Shown one piece after another: positions 1 through 8,483 of a stretch of DNA of 64,000 nt. Location of the stretch: NCBI RefSeq assembly GCF_007989625.1, contig NZ_BJUK01000002.1:1-64000 (forward strand). Reading direction: 5' to 3'. The DNA is from Bisbaumannia pacifica. GTDB lineage: Bacteria > Pseudomonadota > Gammaproteobacteria > Pseudomonadales > Halomonadaceae. The position numbers and the translations under genes are program-made. Position 1 is the stretch's first letter; each line of letters begins with the position of its first letter. A model generated the notes under the pieces. That model had not been told where the DNA came from. It worked only from the letters and a program-made list of their open reading frames with translations, and did not search any database.

Positions 1-58
1 GCGATCCCCGCTACCCTGACGAATAACCCCAACCCAATCGGACCCAGAGACACGAGCC

Positions 59-1417
59 ATGAGCACAGACTTTCTTTCTTCGGACGAGATTCGCGATCGC
101 TTCTCGAAGGCCATGTCGGCCATGTACCAGGCCGAGGTGCCCCAGTATTCGACCCTCCTCGAGCTGGTGGAGACGGTCAATCGGGAGACCCTGGACAAGG
201 ACCCGGCCCTGGCCGAGCGCCTGGCCGCCCATGACGAGCTGGCGCGTCTCGGCGTGGAGCGTCACGGCGCCATCCGCGTCGGCAGCGCCGAGGAGCTGGC
301 CATGCTGCGTCGCCTCTTCGCGGTGATGGGCATGTTCCCGGTGGGCTACTATGACCTCTCCGAGGCCGGCGTGCCGGTGCACTCCACCGCCTTCCGGCCC
401 ATCGATGACGCCGCCCTGGCCCGTAACCCCTTCCGCATCTTCACCTCGCTGCTGCGCCTGGAGCTGATCGAGAGCCCGGAACTGCGCCGCCGCGCCGAGG
501 AAATACTCGCCCGTCGCGATATCTTCACCCCCGGGGTGCGCGAACTGATCGCGCGCTGCGAGGCCCAGGGCGGGCTGAACGAGGCCGATGCCGAGCGCTT
601 CGTGGCCGAGGCCCTGGAGACCTTCCGCTGGCATCAGGAAGCCACCGTGGACCTGGCCACCTACGAGGCCCTCCACGAGGAGCACCGCCTGATCGCCGAC
701 GTGGTCTGCTTCCGTGGCCCGCATATCAACCACCTGACCCCGCGCACCCTGGATATCGACGAGGTGCAGCGGCGCATGCCGGCGGCGGGCATGAACCCCA
801 AGGCGGTGATCGAGGGCCCGCCCCGCCGCGACTGCCCGATCCTGCTGCGTCAGACCAGCTTCAAGGCGCTGGAGGAGGCGATCCGCTTCGCCGGCGAGCA
901 GCAGGGCACCCATACCGCCCGCTTCGGCGAGATCGAGCAGCGTGGCATGGCGCTGACCGCCAAGGGCCGCGAGCTCTACGACCGGCTGCTGAACGAGGCG
1001 CGGCGCCAGACCGCGGGCCTGGCTAACGAGGAACACCAGCGGGTGCTGGGCGAGGTCTTCACCGACTTCCCCGATCGGGATGACGAGCTGCGCCGCCAGG
1101 AGCTGGCCTTCTTCCACTACCGCCTGAGCGAGGCGGGGGAGCAAGCCGGCAAGCAACCGGGTGCCGACCTGGAGGCGCTGATCGAGGGTGGCCTGGTGGT
1201 GGCCCAGCCGATCACCTACGAGGACTTCCTGCCGGTGAGCGCCGCGGGCATCTTCCAGTCCAACCTCGGCGGCGGCGAGAACCAGGCCTATGCCGGTAAC
1301 GCCAACCGCGACGCCTTCGAGGCGGCCCTCGGCGCCCCGGTCACCGACGAGCTGGCCCTCTACGCCGAGCGCCAGGAGGCCTCCCGTCGCCGGGTGCTGG
1401 ACGCCCTGGCCGGGTAA
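59..1417 (+). CDS. hglS: 2-oxoadipate dioxygenase/decarboxylase (HglS/YdcJ, DUF1338)
   Basis: A 452-residue soluble protein of the HglS/YdcJ (DUF1338) family. Characterised members are Fe(II) enzymes of the VOC fold that convert 2-oxoadipate to D-2-hydroxyglutarate in lysine (aminoadipate) catabolism. Family-like stretches are the region around residues 70-110 (RLFAVMGMFPVGYYDLSEAG, then STAFRPI), the FRGPHINHLTPRTLDI segment near residue 220, and the C-terminal YEDFLPVSAAGIFQSNL near residue 395. The H of HINHLTP and a C-terminal Glu are the likely metal ligands. Length matches the family. The ATG follows a weak purine stretch; no better start exists. It stands alone and is convergent with the LysR gene, from which a strong hairpin terminator separates it. 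Function is by family; the actual substrate is untested. Confidence 0.85.
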   Translation: MSTDFLSSDEIRDRFSKAMSAMYQAEVPQYSTLLELVETVNRETLDKDPALAERLAAHDELARLGVERHGAIRVGSAEELAMLRRLFAVMGMFPVGYYDLSEAGVPVHSTAFRPIDDAALARNPFRIFTSLLRLELIESPELRRRAEEILARRDIFTPGVRELIARCEAQGGLNEADAERFVAEALETFRWHQEATVDLATYEALHEEHRLIADVVCFRGPHINHLTPRTLDIDEVQRRMPAAGMNPKAVIEGPPRRDCPILLRQTSFKALEEAIRFAGEQQGTHTARFGEIEQRGMALTAKGRELYDRLLNEARRQTAGLANEEHQRVLGEVFTDFPDRDDELRRQELAFFHYRLSEAGEQAGKQPGADLEALIEGGLVVAQPITYEDFLPVSAAGIFQSNLGGGENQAYAGNANRDAFEAALGAPVTDELALYAERQEASRRRVLDALAG

Positions 1418-1435
1418 CGTCGGGTCCGTCACGGC

Positions 1436-1476
1436 ATCGGGGGGAAGCCAGTCACTGGCTTCCCCCCGATCGTTTT
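1436..1476. terminator. Bidirectional intrinsic terminator between convergent genes
   Basis: A 15-bp perfect stem (ATCGGGGGGAAGCCA / TGGCTTCCCCCCGAT) with a 5-nt loop, followed on the plus strand by CGTTTT. It lies just after the hglS stop and before the LysR stop, so it can end transcription from both sides; the minus-strand U tract is poor. Confidence 0.8.
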
Positions 1477-1506
1477 CAAGCTGGGCGCTGGCTAAGGCGT
1501 CTGCGA

Positions 1507-2409
1507 CTAGTCGTCGGTACTCAAGGCCGCGGCGCCGACCAGGTGCTCGACGAAGCGCCGCACCTTAGCCAGCTCGCCCAGGTGCTCCGGGTAGACCAGG
1601 TAATAGGCGCTGGCACTGTGCAGCCGATAGGGGGCGGCGATGGCCAAGCGCCGGTCCTGGAGCTCCTCAGCGACGATAAAGCGCGGCACCAGGGCCACGC
1701 CGCCGCCGGCCATGGCGGTGCGCACCAGCATGGCGAAGGTCTCGAAGCGGGTGCCGTGGTAGCTGCGGTCGGTGGTCGCCCCCTGCTCGGCGAACCAGCG
1801 GTGCCAGGCATCCGGGCGGGTCGACAGGTGGAGTAGCGGCAGGTCGGCCAGCTCGGCCACGTCCCGGGGCGCATGGCGCGCCAGCAGGGGCGGCGCCGCC
1901 ACCGCCACCATCTCCTCCTCCAGCAGCTTGTGGCAGGCCAGGTTGGGCCAGCTGCCGTGGCCGTAGAAGAGCGCCACGTCGATATCCTGCTGCTCCAGGT
2001 CGAAGTCCTCGACCCGATCGTGAAACTCCAGGCTGATGCCCGGGTTGTCGGCCAGGAAGGCGGGCAGCCGGTCCGCCAGCCAGCGGGCGCCGAAACTCGG
2101 CAGGGTGGCGACCTTGAGTACCTCGCTGTTGCCGCTGTAGGTCATGATGGCCTGGGTCGACATCTCGAGCTGGGCCAAGACCTTGCGCACGTCGCTGAGG
2201 AAGATGGCGCCCTCCGGGGTCAGCAGCAGGCTGCGCCGTACGCGGCGAAACAGCTTGTGCTGGAGGTGCGCCTCGAGCTGGGCCACCTGCTTGCTGACCG
2301 CGCTCTGGGTCAGGCTCAGCTCATCGGCGGCGCGGGTGAAGCTCATATGCCGGGCCGCCGCCTCGAAGCACTGCATGGCGGTGGTGGAGGGGAGATTGCG
2401 TGAGGCCAA
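1507..2409 (-). CDS. LysR-family transcriptional regulator (GcvA-like)
   Basis: LysR-type regulator of 300 residues. The N-terminal winged helix-turn-helix is clear (AARHMSFTRAADELSLTQSA, then VSKQVAQLE), followed by the LysR substrate domain (VLKVATLPSFGARWLADRLP). The open frame runs further upstream to an ATG at 2538, but that gives a Pro/Gly/Arg-rich extension overlapping the permease gene. The TTG at 2409 has a good AGGAG 8 nt upstream and yields the usual GcvA-like start, so I use it. The gene follows the TAXI permease gene on the same strand, so it may regulate that transporter or be co-transcribed with it. The effector is unknown. Confidence 0.85.
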   Translation of the reverse strand: MASRNLPSTTAMQCFEAAARHMSFTRAADELSLTQSAVSKQVAQLEAHLQHKLFRRVRRSLLLTPEGAIFLSDVRKVLAQLEMSTQAIMTYSGNSEVLKVATLPSFGARWLADRLPAFLADNPGISLEFHDRVEDFDLEQQDIDVALFYGHGSWPNLACHKLLEEEMVAVAAPPLLARHAPRDVAELADLPLLHLSTRPDAWHRWFAEQGATTDRSYHGTRFETFAMLVRTAMAGGGVALVPRFIVAEELQDRRLAIAAPYRLHSASAYYLVYPEHLGELAKVRRFVEHLVGAAALSTDD

Positions 2410-2436
2410 GCGTGAGACTCCTGATTCACGGCGCGC

Positions 2437-2462
2437 CTCCCCGGCGCCAGGGCGCCGGGGAG
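2437..2462. other. Perfect 12-bp stem hairpin between TRAP permease and LysR genes
   Basis: CTCCCCGGCGCC / GGCGCCGGGGAG with a 2-nt loop lies just downstream of the permease stop. No U tract follows on the minus strand, so it is a processing or attenuation hairpin rather than a clear intrinsic terminator. A similar CTCCCCGG/CCGGGGAG pair lies at 5535-5560 upstream of the binding-protein gene. Confidence 0.5.
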
Positions 2463-2486
2463 ACACGAGGGCTCGAGGAGGCTGGC

Positions 2487-4343
2487 TCATGCCGTCGGGG
2501 AGGCCAGGTCCTGATGGGCCGGGCGCCGCGACTGACACCAGGCCACCAGGGCCATGGCCAACAGGCCGATACCGCTGGTCAGCGGCTCGGGAACCACCAT
2601 GGCCAGTCCGGCCGCCAACAGTACCAGACGTTCCCAGGGCAGGGAATCTCTGACGAAATGCCCGATCAGGGCGCTGCTGACGCCCATGATCCCCAGCAGC
2701 GAGAAGAGCACCGCCGCCAGCAGGCCGAGCAGGGTGGCATCCACCATCACCAGCATGGGGTTATAGATGAAGGCGTAGGGGATGATAAAGGCGCCGATGG
2801 CCAGCTTGACGGCGGTAAAGCCGGTCTTCATGGGGTTGGCGCCGGCGATCCCGGCGCCGGCGAAGGCCGCCAGGCAGACCGGGGGGGTGATATCGGCGAT
2901 GATTCCGAAGTAGAACACGAACAGGTGCACCGCCATGGGCGGCAGGCCGAACTCGTTGATCAGGGCGGGCGCGGCGATGGTGGCGGTCACCACGTAGTTG
3001 GCGGTGGTGGGCAGGCCCATGCCCAGCACGATGCAGGCCACCATGGTGAACAGCAGCGCCAGGATCAGCACGCCATCGGCCAGGCTGATGATGCCGGCGG
3101 CGAACTTGGAGCCCAGGCCGGTCATGCCGACGACCCCGGCGATGATGCCGGCGCTGGCGACGGCGGCGATCACCGGCAGGGCCACCCGGGCGCCCTGCTC
3201 GAAGATCTTCACCAGGCCGACCAGGGAGGGGCGGGTCTCCTTGCGGATCATGCCCACGGCGAAGGCGCAGGCGATGCCCAGCAGGGCGGCGCGCTGGGCG
3301 GTGAAGCCAAGGCTGATGGTGGTGACGATCACCAGCAACGGCAGCAGCATATAGCCCTTCTCCAGCATCAGCTTGCGCTTGCTGGGCAGCTGATCCTTGG
3401 GCAGGCCGAGGATGCGGTGCCGCTTGGCCTCGAAGTGCACGCCGATAAAGATGCCGGCGAAGTAGAGCAGGGCGGGAATCAGCGCCGAGAACATGATCTC
3501 CCGGTAGGAGACGCCCACGTACTCCACCATGATAAAGGCCGCGGCACCCATCAACGGCGGCATGATCTGGCCGCCGGTGGAGGCGGAGGCCTCGGCGGCG
3601 CCGGCGACCTCGGGCTTGAAGCGGGCATTCTTCATCATCGGGATGGTGAAGGAGCCGGAGGCGACGGTGTTGCCGATGGAGCTGCCGGAGATCATGCCCT
3701 GGAAGGAGCTGGCCATCACCGCGGCCTTGCCGGCACCGCCGGTGAAGCGGCCGGTGACCGCGAAGGCCAGATCGTTGAAGAAGCGACCCACCCCGGTGTG
3801 CATCAGCACCACGCCGAAGAACAGGAACAGGAAGATAAAGCGCGCCGAGATCTGCAGGGGCGTGCCGAAGACGCCGCTCTCGCGGAACCACAGGTAGGGC
3901 GACACCTCGCCGAGGGAGAAGCCGGGATGCGAGAGCATCTGGCTGGGGATATGGTTGCCGAACAGGGCATAGCCGATGGCCAGGGCGGCCATGATCACGA
4001 TGGGCACCCCCACGGTGCGGCGGGTGGCCTCCAGCACGAAGAGCACCCCCAGCAGGGCGGTGGCCAAATCGAGGCTCGAGTAGCCGGTGACCCGGGCGCG
4101 CAGCACCTCTTCGTAGAAGAGGATCTTGTAGTAGGCGGTAAAGGTGGCGGCGAAGGCCAGGATCACGTCATACCAGGGGACGCGGGCGCGACTGCCGCTG
4201 CCCCGGGTGGCGGGGAAGAGGATAAAGATCATGCCCAGGGCCAGGCCCAGGTGAACGGCGCCCTGCTGCTGGGAGGGCAGGGTCCCGAAGTAGCCGGTAT
4301 AGAGGTGGAAGCCGGTCAGCGAGACCCCCATCAGGGTCACCAA
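2487..4343 (-). CDS. TRAP transporter fused permease (DctQM type, TAXI partner); 5' end uncertain
   Basis: Integral membrane protein of the fused 4TM/12TM TRAP permease family that works with TAXI binding proteins, using an ion gradient to take up organic acids. From the TTG at 4343 there are 618 residues, almost all hydrophobic helices, including the DctM signature around MASSFQGMISGSSIGNTVAS and a PLMGAAAFIMVEY segment. The frame stays open upstream to 4427, and the extra residues (VLDQYDRESATRLHLGKWAW) match the conserved cytoplasmic N-terminus of this family, so the TTG is probably too far downstream. No ATG, GTG or TTG occurs in that extension, which begins at an A9 tract (see separate entry). 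It follows the permuted TAXI gene as its transport partner. Substrate unknown. Confidence 0.85.
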   Translation of the reverse strand: MVTLMGVSLTGFHLYTGYFGTLPSQQQGAVHLGLALGMIFILFPATRGSGSRARVPWYDVILAFAATFTAYYKILFYEEVLRARVTGYSSLDLATALLGVLFVLEATRRTVGVPIVIMAALAIGYALFGNHIPSQMLSHPGFSLGEVSPYLWFRESGVFGTPLQISARFIFLFLFFGVVLMHTGVGRFFNDLAFAVTGRFTGGAGKAAVMASSFQGMISGSSIGNTVASGSFTIPMMKNARFKPEVAGAAEASASTGGQIMPPLMGAAAFIMVEYVGVSYREIMFSALIPALLYFAGIFIGVHFEAKRHRILGLPKDQLPSKRKLMLEKGYMLLPLLVIVTTISLGFTAQRAALLGIACAFAVGMIRKETRPSLVGLVKIFEQGARVALPVIAAVASAGIIAGVVGMTGLGSKFAAGIISLADGVLILALLFTMVACIVLGMGLPTTANYVVTATIAAPALINEFGLPPMAVHLFVFYFGIIADITPPVCLAAFAGAGIAGANPMKTGFTAVKLAIGAFIIPYAFIYNPMLVMVDATLLGLLAAVLFSLLGIMGVSSALIGHFVRDSLPWERLVLLAAGLAMVVPEPLTSGIGLLAMALVAWCQSRRPAHQDLASPTA

Positions 4344-4420
4344 CCAGGCCCACTTACCCAGATGCAGGCGGGTAGCGGATTCGCGATCGTACTGGTCTAG
4401 TACGGACGCATCGTCAGCGG

Positions 4421-4435
4421 TTTTTTTTTAACCAC
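4421..4435 (-). other. A9 homopolymer with GTG start: possible slippage or frameshift site
   Basis: On the minus strand GTG (4435) with GAGG 9 nt upstream is followed by GTT and nine A. As written, this GTG reads only 12 codons to a TAG. One extra A (or two fewer) would join it to the permease frame and supply its missing N-terminus. Possible explanations are transcriptional slippage, a phase-variable tract, a real mutation or a homopolymer miscall. Confidence 0.5.
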
Positions 4436-4498
4436 GGTTCAAGGCCTCACGAAAGGCGGCGCTGCCGGAGGGCCCGGCGGCGCCGCGGGGGGATCGAA

Positions 4499-5500
4499 TC
4501 AGTTGACGAGATCGTCGAAGGAGGTGAAGTCGGAGCCTTCACGGGAAACGATCTGGATGACTTCCGGGTAGATGTGGCCGATAAAGGCGACGTTATCCAC
4601 CTGGGCACCCTCGAACTCGCCCTGGCCGGCCACGGCATCCTGTGCCGGGGCATGTACGGTCATGCCCAGGTCCATGCGACCGTCGCGGATGCTGACCAGG
4701 TTCTCGATGGAGGCGCCGGTCTCGATATTGGTGAAGTTCTGCTCATCCAGGTAGCGGTTCCAGATGGTGGCCATCTCGCCGCCCAGCGGATAATAGGTGC
4801 CGCCTTGGCTGCCGGTGCCGAGGATAAACTCGCGCTTCTCCTCGATGTCACCCAGCTCGGCCACCGGATTGGTCACGGTCAGGCCCTGCTCCTCGTAGTA
4901 GCGCTTGGCGCCCGGGTGGATCGGCAGGCCCTCGGAGCCGTTGAGGGCGTTCTCCAGGGTCATGAAGGCCGACTGGGCGTGGGTGTTCTCCTCGGCATGC
5001 TCATGCATCAGGCGCGCCAGCTCGTAGCCCAGCTCCTCGCCGATGGTGTCGGTGCTGCCCACCAGCACGGCATAGGCGGTGACGGTGTCGACGTCCTCTT
5101 CCTGGAAGGCGTAGCTGCCGGCGGGAATGGTAAAGCGGCGATAGGCGCTGTGGGTCTCGAGGTAATCGATGGCCGCGTCGCTGAGGCCGACCAGGCGCGC
5201 ATCGCCGCTGGCCGCCTGGAGGTTCTCGATGCTGCCCGAGGGCAGGCCCAGGATGCCGATGGAGACATCGATATTGCCATCCTGCACGCCATCGAGGGCG
5301 GCCCCGAAGCCTTCCTGGTAAGTGCTGTAGGCGTCTTCGCCGATGCCGTAGGCATCGAGGATCAGCTGCGACACGTTCTGGGTGGTGCTGGCGGGCGGGC
5401 CGATGGCGATATTCGGCTTGCTGGCGGCATCATCGCCGCAGCCGACCAGCAGGGTACCGGCGGCGAGGCCGACCATGGCCAGGGGGAAAGTGGGCTTCAT
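4499..5500 (-). CDS. TAXI-family TRAP solute-binding lipoprotein, circularly permuted
   Basis: A 333-residue secreted binding protein. The start ATG (5500) has AGGAG 5 nt upstream; the longer frame to 5641 adds a non-signal-like leader. Residues 1-22 are a lipoprotein signal peptide ending in lipobox LVGC. The order of the two halves is inverted relative to the TAXI family. The mature protein starts with IAIGPPASTTQNVSQLILDA (normally mid-protein, after DLKGK) and runs to the usual C-terminus LPIHPGAKRYYEEQG near residue 215. It then continues with the usual N-terminus FILGTGSQGGTYYPLGGEMA, NLVSIRDGRMDLGM, and ends at SDFTSFDDL, the normal lobe hinge. Each half is present once and total length is normal. 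It lies upstream of the fused permease gene. Family membership is firm; that the permuted protein folds and works is inference. Confidence 0.9.
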   Translation of the reverse strand: MKPTFPLAMVGLAAGTLLVGCGDDAASKPNIAIGPPASTTQNVSQLILDAYGIGEDAYSTYQEGFGAALDGVQDGNIDVSIGILGLPSGSIENLQAASGDARLVGLSDAAIDYLETHSAYRRFTIPAGSYAFQEEDVDTVTAYAVLVGSTDTIGEELGYELARLMHEHAEENTHAQSAFMTLENALNGSEGLPIHPGAKRYYEEQGLTVTNPVAELGDIEEKREFILGTGSQGGTYYPLGGEMATIWNRYLDEQNFTNIETGASIENLVSIRDGRMDLGMTVHAPAQDAVAGQGEFEGAQVDNVAFIGHIYPEVIQIVSREGSDFTSFDDLVN

Positions 5501-5824
5501 AACGTCTCCTGATACCTGAGATATCTTATTGTGCCTCCCCGGGCGGGCGGCGCCGGGGAGTGAGCGGCGCGTCCGGCCTCGCGGGTCGGAACGGCATGCG
5601 TTGCAGGGTGCCATTGTTCCTGCCCCGGGCATAACAGACAAAAGAAATTTAGTTACCTACGCATTCTTTTTTGGAATCTATGGCCCGGGTGTTCTTATAG
5701 TGTGCTGCGTCAGGTGCTAAGTCGTTGGCAGGGCTTCCACTAAGGAATGGAAGGCCGATCTTGGTTGCCACGGGTGCCTGGCGTAGAGTAGGGGGATTAC
5801 CGACTCGGCGAGGGAGCCGCCCGC
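5501..5824. other. Divergent intergenic region, TAXI gene / AraC gene
   Basis: About 320 bp between divergent genes. It holds a GC-rich CTCCCCGG/CCGGGGAG hairpin (5535-5560) in the TAXI leader and an AT-rich stretch at 5636-5705, the likely promoter zone for both directions. I found no -35/-10 pair with good spacing, so no promoter is called. Confidence 0.4.
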
Positions 5825-6589
5825 GTGTCCTTCTTCAGCCTGCAGACCTGTACCCTGGGGCGCCAGCACGTGGCCCACGAGCATGCCTACCATCAGCTGA
5901 TCCTGGCCAGCTCCGGCACCACCGAGCTGGCCCTGGAGCATCGCGGCCAGCGCATTACCCGGGAACTGGGCTGCCTGATCCCCACCGCCTGCCATCACGA
6001 ATACCTGGGCGATGGCCGCAATCAGACCCTGGTGCTGGACGTGCCCCTGGCCAAGCTGGAGCGCCTGGCCTGCGCCGACGAGCTGCAGCGCCTCTTCGAG
6101 CGGCCGCGCTTCTTCGCCGTCTCGCCCCAGCTACAGCAACTCACCGTCAGCCTGATGGCCCAGGCCGAACAGGCCCCGGCGCTGCATGACGAGATCGCCA
6201 CCCTGTTGCTGCGGGCCCTCTACCTGCAGCTGCACGATCAAGAGCTGAAGCGTGCCGAGACCACGCCCCAGGCCCGTTCACGACTCGATCTGGTGCGCCT
6301 CAATGCCTGGATCGATGCGCACCTGGACGCCGCCATCCGTGTCGAGACCCTGGCCGAGCTGTGCGCCCTGAGCCCCGGCCACTTCCATGCCTGCTTCCGC
6401 GAGGCCACCGGCCTCACCCCCTTGACCTATGTGCAGCGCCGGCGCCTCGACCACGCCCGCGGCCTGGTGGCCGGTAGTCAGCTGAGCCTGGGGCATATCG
6501 CCGGCCTGGTGGGCTTTCGCGACCAGGGTAGCTTTACCCGCGCCTACCGCCGCCGCTTCGGCGAGGCTCCCTCCCGGGCGCGGCGCTAG
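5825..6589 (+). CDS. AraC-family transcriptional regulator
   Basis: A 254-residue regulator. The N-terminal half is a cupin-like sensor domain (HVAHEHAYHQLILASSGTTE near residue 17). The C-terminal ~100 residues form the double helix-turn-helix of the AraC/XylS family (IRVETLAELCALSPGHFHAC, then FREATGLTPLTYVQRRRL, and GFRDQGSFTRAYRRRFG). The start is a GTG at 5825. It stands directly upstream of, and on the same strand as, the DctPQM transporter and catabolic operon, so it is the obvious candidate regulator. Its TAG stop lies inside the terminal CTAG of a repeat element (6586-6639). Confidence 0.85.
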   Translation: MSFFSLQTCTLGRQHVAHEHAYHQLILASSGTTELALEHRGQRITRELGCLIPTACHHEYLGDGRNQTLVLDVPLAKLERLACADELQRLFERPRFFAVSPQLQQLTVSLMAQAEQAPALHDEIATLLLRALYLQLHDQELKRAETTPQARSRLDLVRLNAWIDAHLDAAIRVETLAELCALSPGHFHACFREATGLTPLTYVQRRRLDHARGLVAGSQLSLGHIAGLVGFRDQGSFTRAYRRRFGEAPSRARR

Positions 6590-6639
6590 GCTCTGTACGA
6601 AAACTGCCTGCGCTCGCCGACTTTTCGTACAAAACCTAG
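6586..6639. repeat. Short MITE-like palindrome (deleted form of the 15549-15711 element)
   Basis: Inverted repeat CTAGG...TGTACGAAAA / TTTTCGTACA...CCTAG around an 18-nt centre. Both ends match the ends of the longer element at 15549-15711: CGAGCGCAG.CAGTTTTC on one side and GAAAAGTCGGCGAGCG on the other. It looks like the two ends fused after an internal deletion. As RNA it forms a strong hairpin after the AraC gene. Confidence 0.65.
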
Positions 6640-6795
6640 ACGAGGCGGTTCGTTGTGATAGCGCCCCGCCTCGCCGCTGGCGCTGTCGTTTCCCCCGAGT
6701 CTCGGGCAAGGCCGGCGGAGTCTCGGCCAAGTGGCGGGACCGGGAATGGCTTAAGGTCAAAGAGCACCCTCCAACAACAATCAGGACAGGGACTC

Positions 6796-7884
6796 ATGAC
6801 CACCACACCGCGACTTCCCAAGCGCTGGGGCAAGCCCCTCGCCCTGGCGGCACTGCCGCTGGCCCTGGCGGCCGCCCAGGCCCAGGCGCAATCCTACGAG
6901 ATGGTGATCGCCACCCAGTTGCCCGAGAGCCTCAGTAACAACGAGATCTATCCGGCCCTGGTGCACTTCAAGAACCGCGTCGAGGCGCAGACCGACGGTG
7001 ACCTGGCGGTGACCCTCTTCGGCGGCGGCCAGCTGGGCTCCGAGGTGGAAAACGGCACCGAGGTGCAGGGCGGACGCACCCTGCAGTCCACCATCATGTC
7101 GGCGGGGGCCATGTCCTCCTTCTACCCGGACTACCAGCTGGTCACCGCGCCCTTCCTCTTCACCAGCTGGCGCCAGGCCTGGGCCTTCTTCGACGGCGAG
7201 TGGTTCGCCGACTTCATGACGGGCACCCGGGAGGCGGCCAATATGCGCTACCTGGGCACCTTCGACGACGGTGGCGGCTTCGTGGCCTTCACCAACAACG
7301 TGCGGCTGATCGAGACGGTGGAGGACCTGGAGGGGCTGAATATCCGCACCGAGGAGAACCCCGCCCACGTGGCCATCATGCGCGCCCTCGGCGCCTCCGC
7401 CACGCCGCTGCCCTGGGGGGAGCTGATCACCGCCCTGGAGACCGGCCTGGCCGACGGCCAGTTCAATGCCCCGGTGCTCAATACCACCTTCAACTTCGAT
7501 GCGGTGACCGATTACACCACCCTCACCGGCCACGTCTACAACAGCGCCCCCTGGGTGGTCAGCGAGTCCTGGTATCAGGCGCTGCCCGAGGAGTACCAGG
7601 CGGTCCTGGTCGGCGCCGCCCGGGAAGCCATCGAGATCAGCCACGGCATGTCCGGGGCCCTGGCCACCGCTAGCTGGGTGGAGTCCTGCGAGCGCTTCGA
7701 GGCCTGCTACCTGATGCCCCCGGCGGAGCGCGAGCGCATGGCGGAGATCGCCCGACCGGCCTGGCAGGAATGGATCGTCGACGACTTCGGCATGGAGGCC
7801 GGGCGGGTCGAGGCCTTCCTCGGCGAGGTGGAGCGGGTCGGCCGCCAGGTGGCCGAGGATGACCTGCGGATCTACGGCCAGTAA
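6796..7884 (+). CDS. dctP: TRAP transporter solute-binding protein, DctP family
   Basis: Periplasmic DctP-type binding protein, 362 residues. The chosen ATG at 6796 starts a signal peptide (basic RLPKRWGK, hydrophobic LALAALPLALAAA, AQA cleavage site, mature QSYEMVIATQ). The longer frame from 6655 has no signal-like start. Family features are the lobe-1 strand, the FKNRVEAQTDGDLAVTLFGGG/QLGSE region, the conserved ligand Arg region around GLNIRTEENPAHVAIMRALG, and LPWGELITALETGLADGQ. It is followed by dctQ and dctM. The ligand is not deducible, but the downstream deacetylases suggest an acylated amine or amino acid. Confidence 0.88.
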   Translation: MTTTPRLPKRWGKPLALAALPLALAAAQAQAQSYEMVIATQLPESLSNNEIYPALVHFKNRVEAQTDGDLAVTLFGGGQLGSEVENGTEVQGGRTLQSTIMSAGAMSSFYPDYQLVTAPFLFTSWRQAWAFFDGEWFADFMTGTREAANMRYLGTFDDGGGFVAFTNNVRLIETVEDLEGLNIRTEENPAHVAIMRALGASATPLPWGELITALETGLADGQFNAPVLNTTFNFDAVTDYTTLTGHVYNSAPWVVSESWYQALPEEYQAVLVGAAREAIEISHGMSGALATASWVESCERFEACYLMPPAERERMAEIARPAWQEWIVDDFGMEAGRVEAFLGEVERVGRQVAEDDLRIYGQ

Positions 7885-7937
7885 TCGCGCCGAGTCCGGT
7901 GCCCGTTCCGGCGGGCGCCGGCCCAACGAGGCTTGCC

Positions 7938-8483
7938 ATGACCCTTCTGGTTTCCCTGCGTCGACTGAGCGATGGCGTCAATCACCTCGCCGTGGTGCTC
8001 TGCGTGGCCTGCATCCTGGCCATGCTGGGCATCTCCTTCACCGCCTTCCTCTACAAGCTGCTCACCGGCAGCACCCTGAGCTGGACCTACTCCCTGGCGC
8101 GGCTCTTCCTGCCCTGGATCGGCTTCCTCTCCATGACCATCTCGCTGCGTTATGGCGAGCACGTGGCCATGACCCTGCTGGTGCGCAGCCTGCCCCGGCC
8201 ACTGGTGCAGCTGGCCGCCGGTGCCTGCCTGGCGGTCATGGCGCTCTTCGCCGCCATGCTGGTGTGGTATGGCTGGGGCTTCTTCCAGAACGCCACCCAG
8301 ATCTACATGGTCTCGGATCGCATCCAGATCCCCAGCCAGGTCACCGCCATCGTGGTGCCCCTGAGCGGCCTCATCATGCTGCTGCACCTGGTGCACGGCT
8401 TCGCGCTGCTGGAGCACTTCATCGATGACGAGGCGACCATCCACGACCTGATCGAGACCCCAGACTCGGAGACCCCGCGATGA
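7938..8483 (+). CDS. dctQ: TRAP transporter small permease, DctQ family
   Basis: Small membrane subunit of 181 residues with four predicted helices (starting near residues 18, 52, 90 and 130). It carries the DctQ-like WIGFLSMTISLRYGEHVAMT segment near residue 62. The ATG at 7938 has GAGG 8 nt upstream and is preferred over the upstream in-frame codon at 7899, which adds a Pro/Gly-rich leader. Its stop overlaps the dctM start in ATGA, so the two are translationally coupled. Confidence 0.85.
   Translation: MTLLVSLRRLSDGVNHLAVVLCVACILAMLGISFTAFLYKLLTGSTLSWTYSLARLFLPWIGFLSMTISLRYGEHVAMTLLVRSLPRPLVQLAAGACLAVMALFAAMLVWYGWGFFQNATQIYMVSDRIQIPSQVTAIVVPLSGLIMLLHLVHGFALLEHFIDDEATIHDLIETPDSETPR

Noticed and set aside
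2400-4400. A 666-codon plus-strand frame opposite the TRAP permease gene
   Set aside because: Low-complexity Gly/His/Gln/Asp-rich translation with no motif; antisense shadow of membrane-protein codons.
5672-5702. Promoter TTGGAA / TATAGT before the AraC gene
   Set aside because: The spacer is 19 nt and flanking support is absent; too weak to call.
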